Source: Caryophanales bacterium UBA6768 (GTDB taxonomy: Bacteria; Bacillota; Bacilli; Bacillales_D; Amphibacillaceae). Taken from it: a stretch of DNA of 64,000 nt. The position numbers and the translations under genes are program-made. Of this stretch, positions 16,049 to 25,080 are shown piece after piece (position 1 is the stretch's first letter; every line of letters starts with the position of its first letter). The DNA is taken from contig DKGO01000199.1 in assembly GCA_002453315.1 (NCBI GenBank), positions 9,403-73,402 on the forward strand. The letters run 5' to 3'. The notes beneath the pieces were generated by a model. That model saw only the letters and a program-made list of their open reading frames with translations, was not told where the DNA came from and searched no databases.

Positions 16049-16612
16049 GTGCGTGATGTAACTGAACAAATATTTAAAGGGGCACTCTCGGTGTTTATAA
16101 AAAAGGGACTACAGGCGACAACACTAGAGGTGGCTAAGGAAGCGGGAGTTGCAGAAGTAACATTATATCGAAGGTACTCTACTAAAGAAAACCTATTTAT
16201 TACTGTAATCAAAAATGTATTAGAAAAAAAGTTTGATTCCCATATTCTTGAAAGTGCAAAAGAGACAGATACTGAATTATTTTTAATGACAATTATTGAA
16301 GATAGATTAGAATTATTATCAAAAAATACTGATCTAGTAAGAATGCTGTTATCTGAAAGTTTAAGAGGAAATCTCTCAAAAGATGTTGATTTACCTAATA
16401 TGATTTTTTCTAGTTTAAAAAAGGGGTTAGAATACCATTTTAAATTAAAAGGGAAGCCAGTTGATGCGGATTTTTGTGCAAGACAGTTAGGGGGAATATT
16501 TTTAAGTTATGTAGTACTACCCGAAGGACAGACTTTTAATAAATTATCAATACAAGAAAAAAAAGCTATAGCGAGAAAGCATGCAAAGTCAGTAATTGCA
16601 ACGATCAAATAA
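16049..16612 (+). CDS. TetR/AcrR family regulator
   Basis: 187 residues. The N-terminal helix-turn-helix is clear: FKGALSVFIKKGLQATTLEVAKEAGVAEVTLYRRYSTKENLF. The C-terminal ligand domain is divergent, as usual in this family. It starts at a GTG with GAAGG upstream and lies 36 bp after the exporter's second half, so it is likely co-transcribed and represses the operon until a substrate of the exporter binds. Confidence 0.9.
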   Translation: MRDVTEQIFKGALSVFIKKGLQATTLEVAKEAGVAEVTLYRRYSTKENLFITVIKNVLEKKFDSHILESAKETDTELFLMTIIEDRLELLSKNTDLVRMLLSESLRGNLSKDVDLPNMIFSSLKKGLEYHFKLKGKPVDADFCARQLGGIFLSYVVLPEGQTFNKLSIQEKKAIARKHAKSVIATIK

Positions 16613-17002
16613 ATACAAAATCCGTTATGATTTAGTTAGGGCGTTGGCAACCTGTAAAAACCCATAAATGCTTCCGTAAAGTAACTTAATGATTTTTGCC
16701 GGATAAATTTCTAGCATTTTATAAGTTAAAAGGGATTTTGTTTGACAATTATGAAGCCAAATTTGTCTACGCAATGAACTATGATGTTATTTAAGGTAAC
16801 TTAGAATTTTCACATAATGTTATCGCAAAAAACAAGGGTTACTTTGGAAAAATGTAGTCTAAACATTACGATATCAGGAAAAATATGGCTATGAATGTAC
16901 GAAAAAAATCTATGATACTGATTTTTCATACTAATCAAAGCAATGGAAGAGGGGACTTTTTATCCCTCCTTCCACACTATTTTTTGATTACCCATTTTTC
17001 GC
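16613..17002. other. Intergenic region with a terminator-like hairpin
   Basis: No gene is supported. GAAGAGGGGA and TCCCTCCTTC near 16946-16972 form a 10-bp stem with one mismatch and a 7-nt loop, followed on the plus strand by CACACTATTTTTT. It could end transcription from the TetR gene or from the minus-strand acetyltransferase. The 16650-16900 part holds nothing I recognise. Confidence 0.45.
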
Positions 17003-17281
17003 CTACTTTGCAATTAAATCATGATACTCCTTATTATGATTCATTTTCTTTTCTACATAAGGGCATTCGGGGACAATTTTCTTCCCTTCTTCCCTAGCGA
17101 AATCAGTAATTACTTTGACTAATTTACCGGCAATCCCTTGTCCGCGTAATTGCTCTGATACGTAAGTATGATCGACAATAATCGTTTGCTCATCTTTCGG
17201 TTGAAAAGTGATTTCGGCAATTGGCTGTTCTTCATTGTCCCCTATATAAAATTTTTGATTACCACGTTTAATTTCATCCAT
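17003..17281 (-). CDS. Small GNAT-type N-acetyltransferase (YjdJ/COG2388)
   Basis: A 92-residue protein of the minimal GNAT group. The features are VDHTYVSEQLRGQGIAGKLVKVITDFAREEGKKIVPECPYV, containing the acetyl-CoA-binding (Q/R)xxGxG/A loop, and the typical ending with CPYVEKKMNHNKEYHDLIAK. Members are about 90-100 residues, so the gene is complete. The physiological acceptor is unknown. A good AGGGGAGG-type site lies just upstream of the ATG. It is monocistronic. Confidence 0.9.
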   Translation of the reverse strand: MDEIKRGNQKFYIGDNEEQPIAEITFQPKDEQTIIVDHTYVSEQLRGQGIAGKLVKVITDFAREEGKKIVPECPYVEKKMNHNKEYHDLIAK

Positions 17282-17430
17282 TTTAATACCTCCCCTTTTT
17301 GTTATTACCTATACAATTACCTCAAATGACGATAAAATAAACAAATATAATGGTGCAACATTTACTAGAGATGTATAATAAAAAAAGGAATTATAGAAAT
17401 CGTCATCGAATATATAATCGAGGTGCTCAA

Positions 17431-18072
17431 ATGAAAAAATATTTATTACCAATGTTGATTTTTATTTTTGGCTTTTTGTATATTTTTATCATCCCTACAG
17501 ACCCTGAATGGCTGAAGCTAACTTTTAAAGTCATTCCAATGATATTAATTATCATGTATGCCTTTAACCATATGCCTTCTATGAAAAATAGTACTCATTA
17601 TTTAATTATAATCGGCTTATTCTTTTCCACAATTGGTGATGCAACATTACGTTGGTTTGTCATCGGATTGACAGCCTTTCTTATTGGGCATCTTTTTTAC
17701 ATTGGTGCTTTTAGAAAGGTTGCCACTGTTAGTATGCCCAAAATACTTTCCCTTATAGCACTCGTTCCTTTTGGTGTTTGGATGGGATTTCGGCTTGTCC
17801 AAAGCCTGTTATCACAAGGTGAATCCCCTTTAATTATTCCCGTATTACTTTATATTTTTGTTATTCTAACGATGTGTTTCATTGCCATTTTAACCGGTAA
17901 TCGCTATTCCATCATTGGAAGTGTATTATTTGTCATTTCCGATGCAATACTTGCGTGGAATATGTTTGTTGCAGCAATTTCCTTATCGGGAATTTACGTG
18001 ATGACGACATATTATGGTGCTCAGTTTTTTATTGCGACATCAATGGCATCGATTGATAAAAATAATCGTTGA
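17431..18072 (+). CDS. YhhN/TMEM86-family membrane protein (lysoplasmalogenase-like)
   Basis: About 214 residues with seven to eight membrane segments. Motifs typical of the YhhN family are GLFFSTIGDATLR, AFLIGHLFYIGAF and FVISDAILAWNMF, with acidic residues in the membrane that are conserved in lysoplasmalogenases, the characterised members. The ATG at 17431 is chosen because GAGGTG lies about 6 nt upstream; the open frame extends 27 codons further without a ribosome binding site. The family assignment is good. Enzymatic activity in bacteria of this type is not established. Confidence 0.85.
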   Translation: MKKYLLPMLIFIFGFLYIFIIPTDPEWLKLTFKVIPMILIIMYAFNHMPSMKNSTHYLIIIGLFFSTIGDATLRWFVIGLTAFLIGHLFYIGAFRKVATVSMPKILSLIALVPFGVWMGFRLVQSLLSQGESPLIIPVLLYIFVILTMCFIAILTGNRYSIIGSVLFVISDAILAWNMFVAAISLSGIYVMTTYYGAQFFIATSMASIDKNNR

Positions 18073-18156
18073 TTAACAGCTACTGTTTTGCAAAAATTAA
18101 AAGACCTATGAATTATCCTCATTTGTACAAAAAAGGAAGCCTCTTGATGATCATCA

Positions 18157-18486
18157 TCATGAGATTTTCGACCCATTAGCTACTTTTTTATCCGGAGAAA
18201 GTAAAATAACGTCCTCTTCCCCCGGTACGGCACCGAGTACTAACACTTCTGATTTAAATCCAGCAATTCGCATAGGGGGAAAATTAACGACAGCAACCAC
18301 TTGTCGATCAATTAATTGTTCTGGTTCATAATGTTTTGTAATTTGAGCCGAGGACTGTTTTATTCCCAATTCACCAAAGTCTATTTCTAACTTTATGGCT
18401 GGTTTTCTCGCTTCTGGAAAAGGTGTAGCCTTTAAAACTGTTCCAACCCGCATATCTACTTTCATAAAATCATCAAATTGTATCAT
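18157..18486 (-). CDS. csaA: CsaA, tRNA-binding-domain protein/chaperone-like
   Basis: 109 residues making up a single EMAP/Arc1p-type tRNA-binding OB fold: [73 protein letters not shown]. This is the full length of Bacillus CsaA, a dimer reported as a chaperone with export-related activity. A hairpin at about 18141-18164 (CTCTTGATGA/TCATCATGAG-like) followed on the minus strand by GGCTTCCTTTTTT overlaps the end of the gene and probably terminates it. A GTPase gene lies 13 bp upstream on the same strand. Confidence 0.93.
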   Translation of the reverse strand: MIQFDDFMKVDMRVGTVLKATPFPEARKPAIKLEIDFGELGIKQSSAQITKHYEPEQLIDRQVVAVVNFPPMRIAGFKSEVLVLGAVPGEEDVILLSPDKKVANGSKIS

Positions 18487-18499
18487 CTATGATCCTCCA

Positions 18500-19747
18500 T
18501 TATTTTTCTTGTTGTTTATTTTTTACAAATTCTTCATCAAATACCTTTCTTGCTTCTTCAGTTGATTTTCGATCAATAAAATAAGAAATAGCTGCTTCAC
18601 AAAGGGCATAAGTTCCCGCACTAGCAATTCCTGCCGAAATGACATTTCCAGCCCCGGGAAAAACTTTAACTAATTGCCTTGATATCGTCCTTAGGGCAAA
18701 TCCTACCCCAACATTTACACCCATTGCTCCTAAAAATTTAGTTAATGCTTTTCGGTTTAATTTTTCTCCACTGATCATCGCAATGGTGCCAATCATTGAT
18801 AATTGAAGTCCAGTAATGACTGGCATGTCTGCTATTGGTACAGGAGTGGCTGCTACTAAACCCGTTACACCTGTTATACTCCTACCAATTTTTCTTGCTA
18901 ATTTTTTTTGGACGGATTTCACTTTGGATAACTTCGCTAAGATTACTTGGGCTTCTTCCGGCAATTTCCTCATTAAATAATCAAGTAGTATATCAATATT
19001 CCAACGGCGATCATAGGATATTGAGCCATCATCATTATATTCAACATAACTACATGTTGGTATGACAGATACCGGTGTTGTAATAATTTCTGTAATTTTC
19101 TCTTGAAGTAATTGTACCGTTGCTTGGATATTTTCTTGTTTTTTCTCATCTGTGAAAGGTGGTGTACTGACTGACACTGGTGCCAGTTCGTCTACTTGGG
19201 TAACGATTCCCACGATTGGTACATCATATTGATGTATCGTTAATACATCTTTCTTCAGTTGTAATAATTGGTGTAGGTCCTCGTCGATTCGGGCTCCAAC
19301 TTCTTTTGCCTTACACAAAAACAAGATGACATCTGGACATTTTTCTTTAATCGATTGTTTTACTTCCTCGATTGGCGTTTGCGTTTCCACCGACTCATCT
19401 GGAGCATGTGACTCCCCTAACCCTCTTGTATCTAAAATATCAATTCCACCGAGTTCATTTTCAAACAAATACCATTTTCCAGCTCCTGTTTGTGATTTAT
19501 AATCACCAACATCGGCTTTTAACTCTCCAAAAAAGGCATTAATGACACTCGATTTCCCGGCACCCCTTCTACCAACTATCGCTAGTCTAGCGGGCCTTGC
19601 ACCTAAAACAAAAGATTGCAAACTTTTAATTTCCTCTCTAATTAATGTTTTGTTTTTAACAGACACTTTTGATTTATCGACGTTTTTCAAAATAAATTGG
19701 AACAAATCTTTCATTTGTCGATTAAGTCCATCTTTATCCTCATTCAT
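18500..19747 (-). CDS. Dynamin/Era-like GTPase with DUF697-type C-terminal membrane domain
   Basis: About 415 residues. The GTPase core is visible: P-loop GRRGAGKS (59-66), the G3 motif DTRG, and TQVD in the position of NKxD. The C-terminal half has glycine-rich hydrophobic stretches (GVTGLVAATPVPIADMPVITGLQLSMIG, ISAGIASAGTYALCEAAISYF) typical of YcjF/DUF697 proteins that associate with membranes. The start at 19747 has GGTGAAG nearby; a few codons more are open upstream. It sits between a lipoprotein gene and csaA, all on the minus strand with short gaps. Biological role not known; GTP binding is well supported. Confidence 0.85.
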   Translation of the reverse strand: MNEDKDGLNRQMKDLFQFILKNVDKSKVSVKNKTLIREEIKSLQSFVLGARPARLAIVGRRGAGKSSVINAFFGELKADVGDYKSQTGAGKWYLFENELGGIDILDTRGLGESHAPDESVETQTPIEEVKQSIKEKCPDVILFLCKAKEVGARIDEDLHQLLQLKKDVLTIHQYDVPIVGIVTQVDELAPVSVSTPPFTDEKKQENIQATVQLLQEKITEIITTPVSVIPTCSYVEYNDDGSISYDRRWNIDILLDYLMRKLPEEAQVILAKLSKVKSVQKKLARKIGRSITGVTGLVAATPVPIADMPVITGLQLSMIGTIAMISGEKLNRKALTKFLGAMGVNVGVGFALRTISRQLVKVFPGAGNVISAGIASAGTYALCEAAISYFIDRKSTEEARKVFDEEFVKNKQQEK

Positions 19748-19768
19748 TACTTCACCACATTTCGTCAA

Positions 19769-20143
19769 TCAATTTGTAGATAAAATTTTTATTTCATATA
19801 CTTTATGAATTTGTGCTGGATAACTCTCCGCTATCATCCCATTATATTGGATGTTAATTTCCATGTCTATTTCAAATTCCTCTATCGTTACTTCTTCAGC
19901 TTTTTCATCTAACAATTTTGCTTCAGAAACGGAAACATGAATAATATCTGCTGAAGAGTTTTCTTGACTATTTTTATCTGGTTGAACAACAAGATACGTC
20001 CCTTGGTTTTCTAAAATTGTTGCCTGGAAACTAACTTTTTCCTGATCGATGTCATGATTCCCTTCCCCGTCATTCACTTCAGAACAACCAGAAATTAACA
20101 TGCTGATGATAACTACTAGGCCTATTCTAATTAGTTTAACCAT
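19769..20143 (-). CDS. Small lipoprotein, DUF3221/YobA-like
   Basis: 124 residues: a signal peptide ending in the lipobox ISGC, so the protein is anchored outside the membrane, followed by a single beta-rich domain. FQATILENQGTYLVVQPD and a central VSVSEAKLL resemble DUF3221-type small lipoproteins. Function unknown. It precedes the GTPase gene by about 20 bp and could share its transcript. Confidence 0.75.
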   Translation of the reverse strand: MVKLIRIGLVVIISMLISGCSEVNDGEGNHDIDQEKVSFQATILENQGTYLVVQPDKNSQENSSADIIHVSVSEAKLLDEKAEEVTIEEFEIDMEINIQYNGMIAESYPAQIHKVYEIKILSTN

Positions 20144-20246
20144 GTCGACTCCTATCCTAACCTATTTATTATATTGTAACTGATTTTTGCTAATAATTGA
20201 ATATTTCTATATGCTGTGCGCTTATTTTAATTGAATAAAAAGTGAT

Positions 20247-20281
20247 TTTTGAATAGCATTTAGTCTTCTTTTGAATAGACT
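20247..20281. promoter_or_regulatory. Direct and inverted repeats upstream of the DUF3298 gene
   Basis: TTTTGAATAG is repeated at 20247-20256 and 20269-20278, 22 bp apart (two helical turns). TAGTCT (20261-20266) and AGACTA (20276-20281) form an inverted repeat. They end about 31 bp before the start at 20313, a good place for a regulator or for promoter elements. Nothing identifies the binder. Confidence 0.35.
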
Positions 20282-20312
20282 AATTTTAAAACAATAAAAA
20301 AGGACTGATTCA

Positions 20313-20936
20313 ATGTTAGTTGATTCTTTACCGGTTATGATTCGAACAAAAGTAATTCACCAAAATGGCATGACAATTTATTATCCACAAATTTTTGGCA
20401 TGCAACAGGTAGATGTTGAGCAATCAATGAACGAAACTATATTCAATTTGGTAGAGTGGTTAATAGAGGAACAACATAAACAGCAGAATTCTGATCAATT
20501 TGCCGAAATGATTGGCACGTATGAAATAAAAACGAATGAAAGGAATATTTTAAGTCTATCATTATCCAATTATGCCATTGTTAATCATGCAGCACATGGA
20601 TTAACATTTATGAAATCATTAACGATGAATATAAAAACCGGTCAAACCTATACTTTGGCAGATCTTTTTCAGGAAAATAGCAATTATGTCGATGTTCTGT
20701 CATCAATGATTACTGAACAAATTGAAGAAAGAGATATTCCAGTTTTGGATGAATTTACAGGGATAAGACGTGATCAGGATTTCTATATTGCTGATAAGGC
20801 ACTAGTCATTTACTTTCAACAATATGAATTATCTCCGTATTACATTGGCTTTCCGATGTTCCCTATTTCAGTATTTGATTTACAAAATATTATTGCTGAA
20901 AATGGACCATTAGATGTATTAGCGACGAATTCTTAA
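20313..20936 (+). CDS. DUF4163/DUF3298 domain protein
   Basis: 207 residues. An N-terminal part with IYYPQIFGMQQVDVEQSMNETIFNLVEWLIEE (DUF4163-like) is followed by a DUF3298 domain with LTFMKSLTMNIKTGQTYTLADLFQENSNYVDVLSSMITEQI, FYIADKALVIYFQQYELSPYYIGFPMFPISV. The same fold forms the extracytoplasmic part of RsiV and the N-terminal part of PdaC, but this protein has no evident signal peptide or membrane anchor. Either it is intracellular or it is exported in a way I cannot see. AAAAAAGGAC precedes the ATG. Confidence 0.82.
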   Translation: MLVDSLPVMIRTKVIHQNGMTIYYPQIFGMQQVDVEQSMNETIFNLVEWLIEEQHKQQNSDQFAEMIGTYEIKTNERNILSLSLSNYAIVNHAAHGLTFMKSLTMNIKTGQTYTLADLFQENSNYVDVLSSMITEQIEERDIPVLDEFTGIRRDQDFYIADKALVIYFQQYELSPYYIGFPMFPISVFDLQNIIAENGPLDVLATNS

Positions 20937-21031
20937 TGGATGGATAACCTAACACGGCTTGATATATTCTGTTTCGATTATAATAGTAACTTAAACAATT
21001 TTGCCATGGCCAGAACCCGTTGTATTTTTCT

Positions 21032-21074
21032 TATCGGTCACTTTTCTCACAAACTGATGAACAACTGACCGATA
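21032..21074. repeat. Inverted repeat with 9-bp arms
   Basis: TATCGGTCA (21032-21040) and TGACCGATA (21066-21074) are perfect arms around a 25-bp centre. No T run follows. It lies between the DUF3298 gene and the 52-bp array and may be part of the array's degenerate edge or a separate operator. Confidence 0.5.
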
Positions 21075-21089
21075 GGTTACTTTTATCGA

Positions 21090-21620
21090 CTGATTTTAAA
21101 TTAATTCTGTTCCATGGCTTCACTTTCTGGATTTGCTACAAATTCTTACCATGAGCGGTGTTTTCATGGCTCCACTTTCTTGGATTTCTTTAATCTCCTG
21201 CCGTGAGGAGATTGCCTCATGGCTACTAAATCTAATTTCTAGCAAAACTCCGGCCGTGAGGAGATTGCTCATGGCTACTAAATCTGATTTCTAGCAAAAC
21301 TCTAGCCGTGAGGAGGACGCTCATGGCTACTAAATCTAATTTCTAGGAAAACTCCGGCCGTGAGGAGGACGCTCATGGCTACTAAATCTGATTTCTAGCA
21401 AAACTCCTGCCATGAGGAGATCGCTCATGGCTACTAAATCTGATTTCTAGCAAAACTCCTGCCATGAGGAGATCGCTCATGGCTACTAATTCTGTTTTCT
21501 AGCAAAACTCCGGCCGTGAGGAGGGCGCTCATGGCTACTAAATATGATTTCTAGCAGAACCCTCGCCATGAGGAGGACGCTCATGACTACTAAATCTAAT
21601 TTCCAGCAAAACTCATCTAC
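21090..21620. repeat. 52-bp tandem repeat array C (about 10 units)
   Basis: GGCTACTAAAT-type cores begin at 21221, 21273, 21325, 21377, 21429, 21481, 21533 and 21585, each 52 bp apart; two more diverged units begin at 21116 and 21168. Every unit contains GCC(A/G)TGAG, about 7 nt, then CTCATGGC: an 8-bp stem whose fourth position is A or G opposite T, so pairing is kept by a Watson-Crick or wobble pair. The diverged units keep the arms CCATGA/TCATGG too. This is consistent with selection on a hairpin. The array fills the gap between the DUF3298 and DUF4349 genes and does not encode a protein. Confidence 0.95.
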
Positions 21621-21709
21621 TGTGTAAGTTGTTTAAAAATTTAATTTCACAATTTTATCATGTTTAAACTGCATATATGCTACAATAGGATGAAAAGTGA
21701 GGTGTTACC

Positions 21710-22618
21710 GTGAAAAGAATATTCATTTTCATTCTTTTATTTATGACAATCATTACAACAGCTTGTGGGAGTCAATATTCTGACCATGATGCGAATAATT
21801 CGGCAATACAGACCCATTCAAAATTTGGTTCCGAAAGTGGTGCCCAAATGGAAATGGCTGATGATAGTATGGATGCGGATTCTGATACAAGTTTGGAAAA
21901 TGAAAGTAATATCGATGTACAACAAATTAGAAAAGTCATTTACAATGCGGATATTCACATTGAGGTAAAAGATTACCAAAAGACTGTCAATGACATTCAG
22001 AAAGAGATTAATAAACTTCAAGGTTATATTATTGAATCCACGATGTATTCAGAACCGGAAGATCAATTAAAAAATGGACAAATGACGGTACGCATTCCTC
22101 AAGAACATTTTCAATCATTTATTGAATTAGTGGAGGATGGCAGTAGCAGAGTATTAGAAAGCTCAACCTCAGGTCAAGATGTAACCGAAGCATATATTGA
22201 TCTAGAGTCCCGGTTAAAATCGAAACAAATCGTCGAGGATCGATTAGTTGAATTTATGGATAAGGCGGAAAAAACAGAGGATTTACTTAAAATTTCCAAT
22301 GACCTAGCAAAAGTTCAGGAAGAAATTGAAGAAATTACGGGAAAATTAAAATACTTAGATAATAAAACGGACTTGGCAACGGTAACTATTTATATTTTCG
22401 AGAAGAATGTCAATTTAACTAGTCCAGGTAAGGATCAATTAAACACTTGGGATCAAACAAAAGAACAATTCATGAAAAGCACAAACTTTATTATTACAGC
22501 CTTTTCGAATTTATTTGTTTTACTTGTCGGAAACATTCCCGTCATTATTTTATTAGGTATAATTGGCACAATAATTGGCCTCATAATAAGAAGACTTACA
22601 AAAAAGAAACAAGAATAA
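21710..22618 (+). CDS. DUF4349 lipoprotein with C-terminal membrane anchor
   Basis: 302 residues: a signal peptide with the lipobox TTAC, an acidic Asp/Ser-rich spacer, a DUF4349 domain (VIYNADIHIEVKDYQKTVNDIQKEINKLQGYIIESTMYSE, MTVRIPQEHFQSFIELVEDG, YIDLESRLKSKQIVEDRL) containing a coiled coil, and a final transmembrane helix followed by RRLTKKKQE. The product is thus anchored at both ends on the outer face. It starts at a GTG with GAGGTG upstream. Function of DUF4349 is unknown. A strong terminator follows. Confidence 0.88.
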   Translation: MKRIFIFILLFMTIITTACGSQYSDHDANNSAIQTHSKFGSESGAQMEMADDSMDADSDTSLENESNIDVQQIRKVIYNADIHIEVKDYQKTVNDIQKEINKLQGYIIESTMYSEPEDQLKNGQMTVRIPQEHFQSFIELVEDGSSRVLESSTSGQDVTEAYIDLESRLKSKQIVEDRLVEFMDKAEKTEDLLKISNDLAKVQEEIEEITGKLKYLDNKTDLATVTIYIFEKNVNLTSPGKDQLNTWDQTKEQFMKSTNFIITAFSNLFVLLVGNIPVIILLGIIGTIIGLIIRRLTKKKQE

Positions 22619-22624
22619 TAAATA

Positions 22625-22670
22625 AGATTACTTATCACACCCTCCAAAAGTGGTAAGTAATCTTTTTTTA
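22625..22670. terminator. Bidirectional terminator between convergent genes
   Basis: AGATTACTTA (22625-22634) pairs with TAAGTAATCT (22654-22663); an inner CAC/GTG extends the stem. Seven T follow on the plus strand. It serves the DUF4349 gene and lies just past the end of the convergent DUF2804 gene. Confidence 0.85.
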
Positions 22671-22682
22671 ATCATAGTTTTT

Positions 22683-23720
22683 TTACCAGCGATTAACTGC
22701 ATATTCGGTAAAGGCCATCATATCTTTCACTTCAATAACCATTCCATCATCTAAAATGGCTTTCCCGTTAAATTTACCAAAAACTTGATGACATTTATTA
22801 TCGACAAATAACATTTTTGTTTCTGTATAATTGTCATGTACAGGTGTAAACTCCATTTCGAATCGGCCATCATCACTAGTAAAGTTTTTCTTGGCCATAT
22901 AACCACCTGCAGCTAAATCAACATCAATATGATTCAATTTATGAGGGACACCATCATAAAATAAAATGTTTTCCGTTGCCTGTGAAGTATCCCCAAAGCC
23001 AAAGCCTAAATTAAAACCAAATCTTTTACCATCAACAAGTGTACTGCCACTTCCCCATACCCACTCATGTTTAAATGGCCAAACACCTCTTCCCCAATCG
23101 AGCAAGCCGAATGCAGTTTCGGGTTCGAAGGAAAAAGTGTTATCCCCAAATTTAGCCTTTCCTTTAGCTGGCATACAATTAATTTTATGGTTGTAATAAA
23201 AATAAGTTTCTTTTTCATTAAACGGCGTTGCCATCACGATGGAAGTTTTATCTGGCTGATGTAGTGTCACATCGATATCTACCGCAGGCGTATCAACTTT
23301 TGCGTCGGCCTTACAACAAAGTCGCCGACTATCTCCTTTAATTTCAAACGACATTTCGATATCCTTATGACGATAATGCAAATCACCATCTTCAGCCGAG
23401 GCAGGCATGCCTAGTTTGTTAAATGGTAACACTAACATTTTCGACACATTATATTTTTTCCCTGTCGCAAATTCAAATAACGAAATTGAAACATCTCCTG
23501 CATAAGACACATGGCCAATGACCATTTGTAAACAGTACTCATCATTCGAAATTTGATAAAAGTCCCATTCCTTAATTTGCCATGGCCTCGCTTTAATTTG
23601 ATGGCGATTATAAGATAATATGCCTTCAGTACTGTAACCAGGCTGGGTAAGAACACCTGAATTATTTAATAATGGACCTTGTTCAATTATTTGTTGCTGC
23701 AACAATTTCCCCCCCATCAT
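22683..23720 (-). CDS. DUF2804 family protein
   Basis: Up to 345 residues, DUF2804 type: LNNSGVLTQPGYSTEGILSYNRHQIKARPWQIKEWDFYQIS at the start, FGLLDWGRGVWPFKHEWVWGSGS and FGFNLGFGFGDTSQATENILFYDG in the middle. The fold is lipocalin-like by family description, and no enzymatic activity is established. The adjacent ATG codons at 23720 have no ribosome binding site; a run of seven G inside the frame suggests that a TTG at 23705 or 23702 is the real start. It is the third gene after GH2 and MFS genes and may process or sense the same sugar. Confidence 0.85.
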   Translation of the reverse strand: MMGGKLLQQQIIEQGPLLNNSGVLTQPGYSTEGILSYNRHQIKARPWQIKEWDFYQISNDEYCLQMVIGHVSYAGDVSISLFEFATGKKYNVSKMLVLPFNKLGMPASAEDGDLHYRHKDIEMSFEIKGDSRRLCCKADAKVDTPAVDIDVTLHQPDKTSIVMATPFNEKETYFYYNHKINCMPAKGKAKFGDNTFSFEPETAFGLLDWGRGVWPFKHEWVWGSGSTLVDGKRFGFNLGFGFGDTSQATENILFYDGVPHKLNHIDVDLAAGGYMAKKNFTSDDGRFEMEFTPVHDNYTETKMLFVDNKCHQVFGKFNGKAILDDGMVIEVKDMMAFTEYAVNRW

Positions 23721-23724
23721 ATGA

Positions 23725-25080
23725 TTAATGACTCTGAAGCCTTTTATTTGCGTATTTAACTGCTGGAATTAGTGGAATCAATGTTACTAAACTAATAAAG
23801 GCAGAACTGAAAAATAGCGATTCTGTAGGCACCATTCCAGCAACACCGTCAATTTCCATATAAATACCAAAGTTTTTAATAATCACATTGGAAATCATCG
23901 GCCCAAAGATCATCGGCAAACTGACTGCAAAAATCATCCTAACTCCTTCAAATTGTCCCCGTTGGTCTGCGGGAAATAAATTTTTAATCCAAGCGATTAA
24001 CGTTTGTGTCACTAATATAAAACCAACACCAGCACCAAAAATCCCAATAAGTAAGACCAAAACATGGTCCATCATCGTAATAATCATCATCCCGACAAAA
24101 TTTGTAGCCACAGCAAAAATGATGACCGGTGACATTCTTTGTTTATCAATTAATTTAGAGGCCGGAATAGTTAAAAATATTGCTAAAACTAATCCGACAC
24201 CTTGCAAAATACCAGCCATAGAATAACTCATTTCCAAATAATTATTTAAATAAATCGTTATGTAAGGAAAGTAAACATTAAATCCGATAAAATAAACACA
24301 ATAAACAACAAATACCCAAAATAATTCTTTATTTTTCATTACTGTTTTAAAATGAAAAACTTCAGCGAATTGATGCCAATAACTTTTTGATGTTCCCCTA
24401 GGTTTCAATTGTGGATGGTCATTAAGTGAAAAGAAGGAATAAATCCCCGCGAAAAACACAATCGTCCCCATCGTGACAAAGAACGGGAAAAAGTCAAATG
24501 TATCAATGACAATCCCGGCTACTACAGCCCCAAACATTGTGGCCATCACTGGTAAAGCCGCTAACACACCACCAACTTTCCCGCGATTACTTGGATTTGA
24601 AATATCAGTTGTCCATGGGCTGAAACCAGCATCATATCCTGAAGATCCAAAAAAACTCATTATCGAATCCGCTACAACAATTAAAATAACCGTTATGATT
24701 AACGGGTCCTTCGGTAAAAATTCAGTTGCCCCAAATAAAATAACGAATAAACCCCATCCCATATAACCAAAAGCAATAAATGGTTTACGTTTTCCTACCC
24801 TGTCACTCCATGTGCCTATTAAAAATACCGCTAGGGTCGACACGACAGCAGTTATAGCTATCATTGATGTGACAATCGCTGGATCTTTTGCAATTTTGTC
24901 ATAAACAAATGTATTCACCCAGGAATTTTTTATGTTCCAGGATATTTGTCCGATAATTCCAAGAATCCACAATAAGGACCAATTTTTTCTGGAAATATCT
25001 TCGAGTGTCATCAAATCTTCAGGATGATCTATCTCAACCCCTGTCGGTATCTCTTTGTTAATCATCTTTTCCTGCTTCAT
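23725..25080 (-). CDS. MFS transporter, sugar (glycoside-pentoside-hexuronide-like) type
   Basis: 451 residues with about twelve membrane segments. Seen: the cytosolic loop GTWSDRVGKRKPFIAFGYMGWG between segments 2 and 3, typical of MFS/GPH sugar carriers, and SPWTTDISNPSNRGKVGGVLAALPVMATMFG after segment 4. The ATG at 25080 has GGAGGAG 8-9 nt upstream and overlaps the end of the GH2 gene by 23 bp, so translation is coupled. The pairing with a GH2 enzyme implies import of a small glycoside that is cut inside the cell. The exact sugar is unknown. Confidence 0.88.
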   Translation of the reverse strand: MKQEKMINKEIPTGVEIDHPEDLMTLEDISRKNWSLLWILGIIGQISWNIKNSWVNTFVYDKIAKDPAIVTSMIAITAVVSTLAVFLIGTWSDRVGKRKPFIAFGYMGWGLFVILFGATEFLPKDPLIITVILIVVADSIMSFFGSSGYDAGFSPWTTDISNPSNRGKVGGVLAALPVMATMFGAVVAGIVIDTFDFFPFFVTMGTIVFFAGIYSFFSLNDHPQLKPRGTSKSYWHQFAEVFHFKTVMKNKELFWVFVVYCVYFIGFNVYFPYITIYLNNYLEMSYSMAGILQGVGLVLAIFLTIPASKLIDKQRMSPVIIFAVATNFVGMMIITMMDHVLVLLIGIFGAGVGFILVTQTLIAWIKNLFPADQRGQFEGVRMIFAVSLPMIFGPMISNVIIKNFGIYMEIDGVAGMVPTESLFFSSAFISLVTLIPLIPAVKYANKRLQSH

